Of a stretch of DNA of 25,297 bases, positions 1 through 5,385 are shown piece after piece; the first letter of the stretch is position 1, and every line of letters begins with the position of its first letter. The DNA is from a virus. The stretch is taken from positions 1 through 25,297 of the IMG/VR virus record IMGVR_UViG_3300047300_000529; one strand, 5' to 3'. The position numbers and the translations under genes were made by a program. The notes below the pieces were generated by a model. That model was not told the origin of the DNA. It made no database searches and saw only the letters and a list, made by a program, of their open reading frames with translations.

Positions 1-2
1 GA

Positions 3-146
3 TTAGATGAGTTATATGAGAGAGATGTTATCTCTTTAGGTGACTATTTAGAACATAAGCGAGAAATTAGGGAGGCACTTGATGATCATACTCAAAACAA
101 TCCCTTTAATGAACTTAAAGAAGAACTTAACTTAATCACGTTATGA
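3..146 (+). CDS. C-terminal fragment of an unknown protein
   Basis: An open frame enters from the left edge and ends at TGA 144-146, giving 47 residues beginning LDELYERDVISLGDYLEHKR and ending NLITL. The fragment is charged and looks helical. Its stop overlaps the ATG of the next gene as ATGA, which points to translational coupling. The start lies outside the window and no family is recognised. The reading frame is supported by the overlap and by codon use like its neighbours. Confidence 0.6.
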   Translation, partial: LDELYERDVISLGDYLEHKREIREALDDHTQNNPFNELKEELNLITL

Positions 147-292
147 GAGATCAATTCTTAGAACATTGGTATGTAGCTAAATCTTATGGACTCTTAGCGG
201 AGTTCTTGGATTTCTACAGGTATTTCAGGAAGCAAGGTGTAAGCCGAACTTTCTCTGCTTACTATGCTGCTAAAGAAGTAGGCATAGATTAA
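143..292 (+). CDS. Small unknown protein, 49 residues
   Basis: This short frame starts MRDQFLEHWYVAKSYGLLAE and ends at TAA 290-292. It overlaps the previous stop (ATGA at 143-146), so it is probably translationally coupled to that gene. The product is rich in aromatic and basic residues, with no signal peptide or membrane segment. A tRNA gene begins 38 nt downstream. No family is recognised. The coding call rests on the overlap and on Bacteroidota-phage-like codon use. Confidence 0.55.
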   Translation: MRDQFLEHWYVAKSYGLLAEFLDFYRYFRKQGVSRTFSAYYAAKEVGID

Positions 293-330
293 TTAAACTA
301 ATCCTTCTCACTCAAGGTTAAAGTGTATTT

Positions 331-402
331 GTTCCCTTCGTATATTGGTAGTACAACAGAATTTCGTTCTGTAAAAGGTGTGTTCGATTCACCCAGGGAA
401 TA
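331..402 (+). tRNA. tRNA-Glu (anticodon UUC)
   Basis: A cloverleaf can be drawn. The acceptor stem is 331-337 with 395-401, discriminator A402. The anticodon stem ACAGA/TCTGT closes the loop ATTTCGT with U33 followed by UUC. The T loop is TTCGATT; the T stem has one T-C mismatch. The 5' part (GTTCCCTTCGT) resembles bacterial tRNA-Glu. No 3' CCA is encoded. It decodes GAA, a frequent codon in these genes. Confidence 0.88.
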
Positions 403-441
403 CTAAACTTAAAACTAAACTTAAAAACTAAAACTAAAACT

Positions 442-624
442 ATGGGATTCTTTTCAAACATTATCAGCGCAACAGTTAAGACTGCCTTAACTCCTCTTGC
501 TGTAGTAAAAGACGCAGTAAATGTTGTCACAGGTGAAGAAGCTGAAGCAACTAAAAAACACCTTAAATCAACTAAGAAAGATGTAGAAGATGCATTTGAT
601 GACTTAGGTGATGCAGAACTTTAA
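442..624 (+). CDS. Small acidic helical protein, 60 residues
   Basis: The product starts MGFFSNIISATVKTALTPLA. Its N-terminal half is hydrophobic and amphipathic (FFSNIISATVKTALTPLAVV); its C-terminal half is rich in Lys, Glu and Asp (KKHLKSTKKDVEDAFDDLG). This could bind a membrane surface or be a small structural or regulatory protein. The ATG follows a leader of repeated AAACTTAAA/AACTAAA units with no Shine-Dalgarno site. A rho-independent terminator lies directly downstream, so this may be the last gene of its transcript. Function unknown. Confidence 0.72.
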   Translation: MGFFSNIISATVKTALTPLAVVKDAVNVVTGEEAEATKKHLKSTKKDVEDAFDDLGDAEL

Positions 625-629
625 CTTTT

Positions 630-655
630 AAGGGTCAGAAATGGCCCTTTCTTTT
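630..655 (+). terminator. Rho-independent terminator
   Basis: Stem AAGGGTC (630-636) pairs with GGCCCTT (643-649), including one G-T pair, around a 6-nt loop. The run TTTCTTTT follows. It lies between the stop at 624 and the next ATG at 679. Confidence 0.75.
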
Positions 656-678
656 AACTTAAAACTAAAACTAAACTT

Positions 679-915
679 ATGGCAAAATACAGAATCTTAC
701 AAGAGGGAGAATCAATTTTCTATCCTCAAGAAAAACTAAGTATCTTTCATCCTTGGAGATACATAGACAATTGTTTTCCTAGACACATATGGGAAAAAAG
801 ATCTTCTCATCAATCTAAGTGTGAAACTTTAGGTCAAGCACTAGCAATGGTGTCATCACGTAAACAGTTGTTAAAAGATAAAAGTAAGTATCCTATCATT
901 CATAAAATAGAATAA
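679..915 (+). CDS. Unknown protein, 78 residues
   Basis: The product begins MAKYRILQEGESIFYPQEKL. It has several aromatic residues, two Trp-containing segments (HPWRY, HIWEK) and a basic C terminus. The N-terminal YRI.QEG...F.PQEK pattern with a WRYID segment suggests a small beta-rich domain, but no family is recognised with confidence. The ATG follows another copy of the AACTTAAAACTAAAACT-type leader, with no Shine-Dalgarno site. The stop lies only 4 nt before the next gene's ATG, so the two are probably co-transcribed. Confidence 0.7.
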   Translation: MAKYRILQEGESIFYPQEKLSIFHPWRYIDNCFPRHIWEKRSSHQSKCETLGQALAMVSSRKQLLKDKSKYPIIHKIE

Positions 916-919
916 TCTT

Positions 920-2983
920 ATGGCAAACTTAAAACTAATTAAAGTAACTGGCTCTCCCTTTTGTTCTACTCTTTATGGTTGTATTGGAATTCAAGTAGGT
1001 AGTACTAAATTTAATGTTATTAAAGGTGGAGAACTAAATCACCAAGTATCTTCACATGGACTTGGTTGGGAGTATGCTACAGCTGAAGAAATAGCAGAGA
1101 ACTGGAAGCTTATCTATCCTCACTGGACACCTGAACCTGGAGATAATGTTATTGTTACTCAAGACTATGATGATTGGACTAACAAAAGAGGAACTATTTA
1201 TGATAAAGGAACTAGTAAAGACTATTGGCGAGTAAAAAGAAAAGACGGTCAAACACAAAGCTTTGACTACACTTGTCAAATGATCCTTACTCCTACAACC
1301 TCTACAACTTCTACCGTTACAGAAACTAAGTCAGAATCTCCTATAGGTTGGCAATGGCAAGATCTTAAAGTAGGTGATAAGGTAAAAATTATTGGAGGAG
1401 ATTCTTCATATAGACCAATAGGATCTATCTTTACTATCGACAGGATGGAGCCTAAAGACTACAAAGGTAATCAGCCTATCTTCCTTATAGGAATTGATGG
1501 AGAAGAGAAAGGATGGCCTTTTATAGGTACTTTTGAGCCTTACTATGGAGACGTAAAAAAACCTAAGCTTGAATCTCAGCATGGTTTTACTTTAGGTGAC
1601 AGAGTAATCTCTATTGAGACTAGTGGTCCTAGGGCTAACAAAGCAGGAACTGTTGTACATTTTGATGGAAATAGTGTTGGAGTTGCTTATGACGACTACT
1701 CTAGAGGTCATGAATGTAATGGACATTGTCCTGATGGAAAAGGCTGGTATTTACTGCCTCAATTTATCAAACACCATACTGAACCTACAAAAGAATCTAA
1801 ACCCGAAGAAAAACCTATGCATAAATTTAAAATTGGAGACCGTGTACAATGTATTAATAAAAGTATTCCTGGTTATCTTAAAACAGGTACTGTACGTGAG
1901 ACAGGAGAAGGTAATGTAGGAGTAGAATTTGACGAGTACATGAGTGGTCATACATTACAAGGTCAATGTACAGATGGTTATGGTTGGTATATTGAACCAA
2001 AAGACTTAGATATTGTACTTTCAACTAAGCCCAAAGAAGAAACTGTGATTGTTAGATTCTTAACTGAACAAGAGTTTAAAGATAAAGGTCTTTGGAATGG
2101 TACTGCTCCTAGAGGATGGAACTCTCGTGGTGATATGAATAAGTACTTAGGTCAATCAATAGTACTTCCTAAATCTAGTATAAGATCAGATGGTTTTTTT
2201 ACATACGAAAGTTGGGGATTTAGTAAGAATGATTACTTCATTACAGAAGAAGTATCTATTGAACCTAAATCTAAGCCAATTGAACCTATCTCAGGAGAGA
2301 TTTATTCTCCTCCTAAAAGATTTAATATAGGTGATAAGGTAATGTACAAAGTACACTCTGAACTTCCAGGATCTAAGTATTTCTTTGGAGGAATTTGTCA
2401 AGGAGGGTTTGTAGGCGAGATTAGAGATTACTTAGAGTATTACTCAGATGAAAACTGTTGGAAAATATCTGTAACAACAAGCAAAGGATATTGTTACAGT
2501 ATGCTAGAAAGAGAGTTTGTTCAATATGACGGAAAAGTAGTTAAGCCTAGTGAGCCTATTCAGCCTATTCAGCCTAGTAAACCTACCAAGCCTGAACCTA
2601 AGTTTTATGTAGGCAAACCTGTGACCTACAAAAACTTTAGAGATTGTGGAGGAAGTTACTATTATTCAGGAGAAGACAAAGGAGGATTTGTAGGGACAGT
2701 AACATCTTATGACCATTTCGTAGAAGAAAAGAATTGTTATAGGATCAATGTAACTACTCCAATGGGACACACTTACATGATGCTTGAGAGTGAGTTTGAA
2801 GAGTATGATTCTAGTTATATAGGGATTAGTGGAGTTACTATCAGCAGCTCTTCTCATCAAGTATTAACAGACATCAGAGCTTCTGTTGGTGGACCTAGTC
2901 TTACTTTAGATCCCTTATCTTCTTACAAACAAGCTCCTATTACAATGAAAACCAAACCTAAGTCAAAACTTAGGGTCATTTAA
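920..2983 (+). CDS. Repeat protein with SH3-like (KOW/Mib-Herc2-like) modules, 687 residues
   Basis: At least six modules begin with a G-D-x-V type strand: near residues 73 (GDNVIV), 150 (GDKVKI), 224 (GDRVIS), 304 (GDRVQC), 469 (GDKVMY) and 563 (GKPVTY). Two pairs are clear paralogues. Modules 3 and 4 share GH...G.C.DG.GWY. Modules 5 and 6 share GGFVG...Y.....NC..I.VTT..G..Y.MLE.EF..YD. Ser/Thr-rich and Pro/Lys-rich linkers separate them (for example PSEPIQPIQPSKPTKPEPKF). There is no signal peptide or transmembrane segment. SH3-like barrels usually bind peptides or nucleic acid. The two module types suggest growth by internal duplication. Its role is unknown: a scaffold or a multivalent binder in the infected cell is an inference. 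It starts 4 nt after the previous gene. Confidence 0.85.
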   Translation: MANLKLIKVTGSPFCSTLYGCIGIQVGSTKFNVIKGGELNHQVSSHGLGWEYATAEEIAENWKLIYPHWTPEPGDNVIVTQDYDDWTNKRGTIYDKGTSKDYWRVKRKDGQTQSFDYTCQMILTPTTSTTSTVTETKSESPIGWQWQDLKVGDKVKIIGGDSSYRPIGSIFTIDRMEPKDYKGNQPIFLIGIDGEEKGWPFIGTFEPYYGDVKKPKLESQHGFTLGDRVISIETSGPRANKAGTVVHFDGNSVGVAYDDYSRGHECNGHCPDGKGWYLLPQFIKHHTEPTKESKPEEKPMHKFKIGDRVQCINKSIPGYLKTGTVRETGEGNVGVEFDEYMSGHTLQGQCTDGYGWYIEPKDLDIVLSTKPKEETVIVRFLTEQEFKDKGLWNGTAPRGWNSRGDMNKYLGQSIVLPKSSIRSDGFFTYESWGFSKNDYFITEEVSIEPKSKPIEPISGEIYSPPKRFNIGDKVMYKVHSELPGSKYFFGGICQGGFVGEIRDYLEYYSDENCWKISVTTSKGYCYSMLEREFVQYDGKVVKPSEPIQPIQPSKPTKPEPKFYVGKPVTYKNFRDCGGSYYYSGEDKGGFVGTVTSYDHFVEEKNCYRINVTTPMGHTYMMLESEFEEYDSSYIGISGVTISSSSHQVLTDIRASVGGPSLTLDPLSSYKQAPITMKTKPKSKLRVI

Positions 2984-3102
2984 CACCTTTAACGTTCTTA
3001 TCTTTATTTACAAATTACTTAGAGTAAAAGTAAACTAAATTAAAAAAATTAAAATTAAAATTAAATCTTAAAAAAACAAAAACTAATTTAAACCAAACAA
3101 TT
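2984..3102 (+). promoter_or_regulatory. A/T-rich leader with a possible promoter
   Basis: This 119-nt spacer is almost entirely A, T and short AAATTAAAA repeats before the ATG at 3103. TATCTTTA at 2999-3006 resembles the Bacteroidota -7 element TAnnTTTG with one mismatch, but no clear upstream element was found. Long A/T-rich leaders replace the Shine-Dalgarno site in many Bacteroidota genes, so this may favour strong translation of the next gene. Confidence 0.35.
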
Positions 3103-3441
3103 ATGAAAGTAACAAATTTTATCAAAGAAGTAACTGCCCGTTTGAAGGGAGATGAAGCTGGTGTAATCGCTGCTAAAGTTGAGCGTAAAGCCCTTAGTGC
3201 TATCAATGGCCAATTGGCTGCATTGAAAGCTAAGTTGGTTGACGATGAAACTGCAGTAGAAGATGCTGAAGAAGCATTGAACAATGCAATCTTCCCAACT
3301 TCTGTCTTCACTGACAACGGCATGTACGTTAGAAACATCCAATCTCGTCAAGAGTACTTGGATACAGCTAAGGCAACTTTGGATTCAACTAAAGAAACCA
3401 TTGCTTACTTCGAGAACTTGGTAGAAACTAAGTTTAACTAA
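3103..3441 (+). CDS. Coiled-coil protein, 112 residues, probably highly expressed
   Basis: The product begins MKVTNFIKEVTARLKGDEAG and is mostly helical, with Ala/Glu/Lys/Leu-rich heptad-like stretches around residues 10-65 (AALKAKLVDDETAVEDAEEA) and 78-108. There is no signal peptide or membrane segment. Codon use differs from its neighbours: TTG for Leu, CGT for Arg, and AAC and TTC are favoured, where nearby genes use TTA and AGA. That is typical of a highly expressed gene or of a different origin. It has a long A/T-rich leader and a 14-bp hairpin just downstream, so it looks like a single-gene transcript. No family is recognised. Abundant structural or DNA-associated roles are possible. 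Confidence 0.8.
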   Translation: MKVTNFIKEVTARLKGDEAGVIAAKVERKALSAINGQLAALKAKLVDDETAVEDAEEALNNAIFPTSVFTDNGMYVRNIQSRQEYLDTAKATLDSTKETIAYFENLVETKFN

Positions 3442-3465
3442 GTTTAACTAAGTTTAATCTAATTT
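3426..3465 (+). repeat. Tandem 10-nt repeat across the stop codon
   Basis: AACTAAGTTT occurs three times in a row (3426-3455) and is followed by a diverged copy, AATCTAATTT. The stop codon of the preceding gene (3439-3441) lies inside the array, so the repeat gives the C-terminal codons and the 3' UTR. Replication slippage is the simplest origin. Confidence 0.8.
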
Positions 3466-3494
3466 AATAGGGGAGAGAAATCTCCCCTATTAAA
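3463..3494 (+). terminator. Perfect 14-bp hairpin, likely transcript end
   Basis: Positions 3463-3476 pair without mismatch with 3481-3494 around a GAAA tetraloop; the core is AGGGGAGA/TCTCCCCT. The downstream sequence is only moderately T-rich. It could be a terminator or an RNA-stabilising 3' end. Similar GGGGAGAGA hairpins occur at 6260-6286 and 12669-12694. Confidence 0.65.
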
Positions 3495-3513
3495 TCTATT
3501 ACATTTATTAATC

Positions 3514-3843
3514 ATGAAAAAACTGTTCTTTATTTTAATCTTAAGTGGCTTTGTAGACTTAAAAGCCCAACTATTTCCTATTAGGACTCTTTGTTCTGAT
3601 ACCTGCGTAAAGTTTCAACGCTTAACGTGTTCTGATACACTGTTTGTAGAAGATCTTATAGGAGAAGGTAATCCTAATCCTCCTAAAGTCTTAGACTGCT
3701 TTGTGATTAAGTTTTCAGAGTGGAATATGATCATCTCTTACAAATTAGAGAACTGTGAAAAGACTTATCTTATTAAGGACGGCTATATAGGTCCTATTTA
3801 CATTTACGAAAAAGATAAAGTAACAATTCTAAAGGACGAGTAA
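3514..3843 (+). CDS. Exported protein with signal peptide, 109 residues
   Basis: The N terminus MKKLFFILILSGFVDLKAQ is a typical Sec signal: two Lys, a hydrophobic core, and a plausible cleavage after KAQ or just before. No lipobox Cys is present. The mature part has five Cys (two within LCSDTC, one each within LTCSDT, LDCFV and LENCEK), suggesting disulfides in the periplasm. The rest looks beta-rich. Phage proteins of this kind may modify the host envelope, for example in superinfection exclusion, but that is inference. The ATG follows a TTACATTTATTAATC leader; TACATTTA at 3500-3507 is near the -7 promoter consensus. No family is recognised. Confidence 0.75.
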   Translation: MKKLFFILILSGFVDLKAQLFPIRTLCSDTCVKFQRLTCSDTLFVEDLIGEGNPNPPKVLDCFVIKFSEWNMIISYKLENCEKTYLIKDGYIGPIYIYEKDKVTILKDE

Positions 3844-3855
3844 GTTTACGTTTTC

Positions 3856-3886
3856 TTTGATTTCTCTCTTCTCGGTACTACATTTG
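3856..3886 (+). promoter_or_regulatory. Bacteroidota-type promoter for tRNA-Leu
   Basis: TTTG (3856-3859) and TACATTTG (3879-3886) are separated by 19 nt. This matches the known Bacteroidota primary-sigma pattern TTTG-N19-21-TAnnTTTG. The predicted start falls at about 3890-3893, the first base of the tRNA. Confidence 0.72.
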
Positions 3887-3892
3887 TATCAT

Positions 3893-3978
3893 GCTTCAAT
3901 GGTGAAACTGGTATACACGCAAGGTTTAAGCCCTTGTTTTCAGTAATGAAAGTGAGAGTTCGACCCTCTCTTGAAGCA
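3893..3978 (+). tRNA. tRNA-Leu (anticodon UAA)
   Basis: This is a class II cloverleaf of 86 nt. Acceptor GCTTCAA (3893-3899) pairs with TTGAAGC (3971-3977), discriminator A3978. The anticodon stem CAAGG/CCTTG closes TTTAAGC with U33 followed by UAA. A long variable arm precedes a GAGAG-TTCGACC-CTCTC T arm. No CCA is encoded. It decodes TTA, the commonest Leu codon in the neighbouring genes. Confidence 0.93.
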
Positions 3979-3999
3979 CTAAAAAACAACTAAAAAATT

Positions 4000-4266
4000 A
4001 TGGATAACGGACAAGACACCCCAATGACACCAGCACTAGAACCACAAATGGAAAAAGTAGCTGAACCTAAAGAATGGAGACCTTCAAACAATGAAGCTCT
4101 TCGTGAGTTTGAAATCAACATTAGATTTTTAAGCAGAGGATGTGTTGTAAGAGTGGGATGCAAAGAGATTGCATTTGAAGATCACACTAATGCAATGGCT
4201 GCTATTAACAATTACGTTGCCAATCCTTGGGATGAACAACAAAAATGGCGTAAAATTTTAGACTAA
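4000..4266 (+). CDS. Unknown protein, 88 residues, coupled to the RyR gene
   Basis: The product begins MDNGQDTPMTPALEPQMEKV. Its first 35 residues are Pro/Glu-rich and probably disordered. A compact domain follows (residues about 36-75), with the pattern EFEINIRFLSRGCVVRVGCK then an acidic helix. The C terminus NPWDEQQKWRKILD is helical. Its TAA overlaps the next ATG (A4266 is shared), so it is translationally coupled to the RyR-domain protein and may act with it. No family is recognised. Confidence 0.75.
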   Translation: MDNGQDTPMTPALEPQMEKVAEPKEWRPSNNEALREFEINIRFLSRGCVVRVGCKEIAFEDHTNAMAAINNYVANPWDEQQKWRKILD

Positions 4267-4664
4267 TGAGTGGAACAGTAGAATTTAAAGGCACTCAAGA
4301 GGAATGGGAAGCTTTAAAAAAAGAAAACAGAATCAAATGGATTGCTTGTGTTTGTCACCAAGCAAATAAAGCATGGTGTGAATCTGAAGGAGATGATTCT
4401 CAAAAAGATTGGGCATTTGCAGAAGACTGGCAACGTGATTCAGCAATTAAAGGAGTTAAGTTCCGCTTAGAAAATCCTGATGCAGGACCAGATGCACAAC
4501 ACAATGTTTGGAGTGCAGATAAAATTGCTGATGGATGGGTCTATGGAAACGTTAAGGATGCTGAGAAAAAGACTCACCCTTGCTTAGTTCCATTTGACCA
4601 ATTACCTTTGTTCCAGCAGAAGAAAGACAAATTGTTTAGTGCTATTGTAGATGCACTAAAGTAA
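4266..4664 (+). CDS. RyR-domain protein, 132 residues
   Basis: Almost the whole product matches the prokaryotic/phage RyR-type domain. The N-terminal part shows IACVCHQANKAWCESEGDDS, then an EDWQRDSAIKGVKF helix and ENPDAGPDAQHNVW. The C-terminal RyR signature is DGWVYG.VKDAEKKTHPCLV, then PFDQLP and a final KKDKLFSAIVDAL helix. RyR domains are known from ryanodine receptors and, as stand-alone proteins, from phages and bacteria. There they are thought to recognise a ligand or a modified target, but their function is unproven. This short form has no membrane segment, so it is cytoplasmic. It is coupled to the 88-residue protein upstream and followed by the structured RNA island. Confidence 0.88.
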   Translation: MSGTVEFKGTQEEWEALKKENRIKWIACVCHQANKAWCESEGDDSQKDWAFAEDWQRDSAIKGVKFRLENPDAGPDAQHNVWSADKIADGWVYGNVKDAEKKTHPCLVPFDQLPLFQQKKDKLFSAIVDALK

Positions 4665-4766
4665 AGATCACCCCTGTGAATAGAATTCATAGGCCATGTA
4701 CCATTAAGCATACCGTAAGATCTGCCCGATGGTCATTTTGGTTACTAGGAATACATAACTAGTAAC
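4665..4766 (+). other. Non-coding structured segment after the RyR gene
   Basis: There is no ORF here. Visible pairings are TGAAT/ATTCA near 4677-4689, ACCAT (4700-4704) with ATGGT (4729-4733), and a perfect 8-bp hairpin GTTACTAG (4741-4748)/CTAGTAAC (4759-4766) with a 10-nt loop. A strong terminator-like hairpin follows immediately. Together these could form a small RNA or an attenuator leader. No known riboswitch or sRNA family is recognised. Confidence 0.4.
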
Positions 4767-4814
4767 AACCCCCAGTAAGCCTGTCTGGTCAACAGAAACT
4801 GCTGGGGTTTTTTA
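4767..4814 (+). terminator. Strong terminator-like hairpin with inner stem
   Basis: CCCCAG (4770-4775) pairs with CTGGGG (4802-4807), with flanking AA/TT. An inner stem CTGT/ACAG (4781-4784 with 4792-4795) lies within it. TTTTTT runs directly from the stem (4808-4813). If it terminates efficiently, the RNA elements downstream need their own promoter or antitermination. Confidence 0.6.
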
Positions 4815-4815
4815 T

Positions 4816-4903
4816 AGTCAGGTGGCGCACTTGAGCCAAACAGAGTTGGATGTGGGTTTTCGCACGCATTACGGCTGTTACAAGGTCATTCTTGTCCTGA
4901 CTA
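4816..4903 (+). ncRNA. tRNA-like element A, no anticodon arm seen
   Basis: AGTCAGG (4816-4822) pairs perfectly with CCTGACT (4896-4902), followed by A4903, as in an acceptor stem with discriminator. A T-arm-like hairpin ACAAG/CTTGT (4880-4884 with 4891-4895) abuts it, but its loop GTCATT has 6 nt and is not the usual TTCRANY. A D-arm-like GGC/GCC hairpin occurs at 4824-4837. Between them, AACAG (4839-4843) pairs with CTGTT (4875-4879) around 31 nt that contain a further hairpin with a TTTT loop. No 5-bp/7-nt anticodon arm was found. It may be a decayed tRNA, a tRNA-like RNA or a domain of a larger RNA. Confidence 0.45.
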
Positions 4904-4908
4904 CAAAG

Positions 4909-4988
4909 TGTTGTTCCCTTGAGAAAGGAATCATTGCTAATAAGAGGATAAATCTAATCCTACAACATTGAGGACTTCTCATCCTCAA
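4909..4988 (+). ncRNA. Structured segment between tRNA-like elements A and B
   Basis: TGTTGT (4909-4914) pairs with ACAACA (4962-4967). It encloses a TTCC..TT/AAGGAA hairpin and AGGAT/ATCCT (4945-4949 with 4957-4961, 7-nt loop AAATCTA, which lacks U33). A 7-bp hairpin TTGAGGA/TCCTCAA (4968-4974 with 4982-4988) follows. The stems suggest a folded RNA, but no family is recognised. Confidence 0.35.
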
Positions 4989-4992
4989 ACAT

Positions 4993-5093
4993 AGCACAGT
5001 GGCGGAATTATAGACGCACGCATGGCTCGGTAACACCGTGAAAAGAGCCTGTAATTAAGGTGTTACGTACAGGTGAAAATCCTGTCTGTGCTA
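4993..5093 (+). ncRNA. tRNA-like element B, tRNA-Leu-like D arm
   Basis: AGCACAG (4993-4999) pairs with CTGTGCT (5086-5092), discriminator A5093. The T-arm position has ACAGG/CCTGT, but its loop TGAAAAT is not canonical. The segment TGGCGGAATT.TAGACGC (5000-5017) closely resembles the D arm of bacterial tRNA-Leu. The middle has no ordinary anticodon arm. Instead GGCTC/GAGCC (5024-5028 with 5045-5049) and GTAACACC/GGTGTTAC (5030-5037 with 5059-5066) cross each other as a possible pseudoknot. A weak alternative is a loop TTAAGGTG reading AAG. The anticodon cannot be assigned. Confidence 0.5.
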
Positions 5094-5114
5094 CAACCCG
5101 TGAATGCTCATGTT

Positions 5115-5147
5115 GGTCCGAGTGAGATGAAAAACGGATATCGGACC
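5115..5147 (+). other. 7-bp hairpin between tRNA-like elements B and C
   Basis: GGTCCGA (5115-5121) pairs perfectly with TCGGACC (5141-5147) around a 19-nt loop. Part of that loop, CGGATA (5135-5140), could also pair with TATCCG (5171-5176) inside element C, so alternative folds are possible. Confidence 0.4.
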
Positions 5148-5154
5148 CCGTATT

Positions 5155-5246
5155 GGGTAGAGTGGCGTTATATCCGCATGGGCAACCCCCAACTATGTGA
5201 AATTCATAGACTTAGGAAATGCAGATTCGAATTCTGCCTCTACCCC
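5155..5246 (+). tRNA. tRNA-like element C, anticodon unassigned
   Basis: The T arm is textbook: GCAGA-TTCGAAT-TCTGC at 5221-5237. The acceptor GGTAGAG (5156-5162) pairs with CTCTACC (5238-5244) and can be extended by G5155-C5245. A short D arm GCG/CGC (5165-5167 with 5175-5177) has a 7-nt loop lacking the GG pair. CTATG/CATAG (5193-5197 with 5205-5209) could be the anticodon stem, but its loop TGAAATT lacks U33. Fifteen extra nucleotides, including a TGGG/CCCA hairpin, separate it from the D arm. It is either a divergent tRNA with an insertion or a tRNA-like RNA. Isotype unknown. Confidence 0.5.
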
Positions 5247-5249
5247 AAA

Positions 5250-5285
5250 GGCTAACCAATATTAGCCCTAACCAATGAGTGGTTA
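5250..5285 (+). other. Two adjacent hairpins downstream of element C
   Basis: GGCTAA (5250-5255) pairs with TTAGCC (5262-5267). TAACCA (5269-5274) pairs with TGGTTA (5280-5285), followed by AAATCTTTTT. They may form the 3' end or a processing site of the structured RNA transcript. Confidence 0.45.
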
Positions 5286-5312
5286 AAATCTTTTTCATAT
5301 CTGTATTACGTC

Positions 5313-5342
5313 AAAGGGAGGTATTGGACTCCCTTTTTCTTT
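5313..5342 (+). terminator. Rho-independent terminator closing the RNA region
   Basis: AAAGGGAG (5313-5320) pairs with CTCCCTTT (5329-5336) around an 8-nt loop, followed by TTCTTTTT. It separates the structured-RNA region from the protein gene at 5386. Confidence 0.8.
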
Positions 5343-5385
5343 TTAATCAGATACTTAATCTAGAAACCTTTTAAATTAAATACAT

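Noticed and set aside
1614-1919. Frame of 101 codons inside the SH3-repeat gene
   Set aside because: It is a shadow in another frame of a long, clearly conserved repeat protein; composition is Leu/Val/Met-rich, as expected by chance.
3015-3351. Two minus-strand frames
   Set aside because: Both are antisense to the coiled-coil gene at 3103 and arise from its biased codon use.
3426-3465. Short direct repeats as a CRISPR array
   Set aside because: The repeats are 10 nt with no spacers; the same is true of 22291-22330. No cas gene is present.
4781-4795. CTGT-CTGGTCA-ACAG hairpin as a tRNA-Thr anticodon arm
   Set aside because: No matching acceptor, D or T arms surround it; it is the inner stem of a terminator-like hairpin.
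4945-4961. AGGAT-AAATCTA-ATCCT as an anticodon arm
   Set aside because: The loop lacks U33, and no acceptor stem with adjoining T arm could be drawn around it.
5073-5255. Open frame of 60 codons on the + strand
   Set aside because: It lies across the structured tRNA-like elements B and C, including a perfect T arm, has no leader of the usual type, and its product has no recognisable features.
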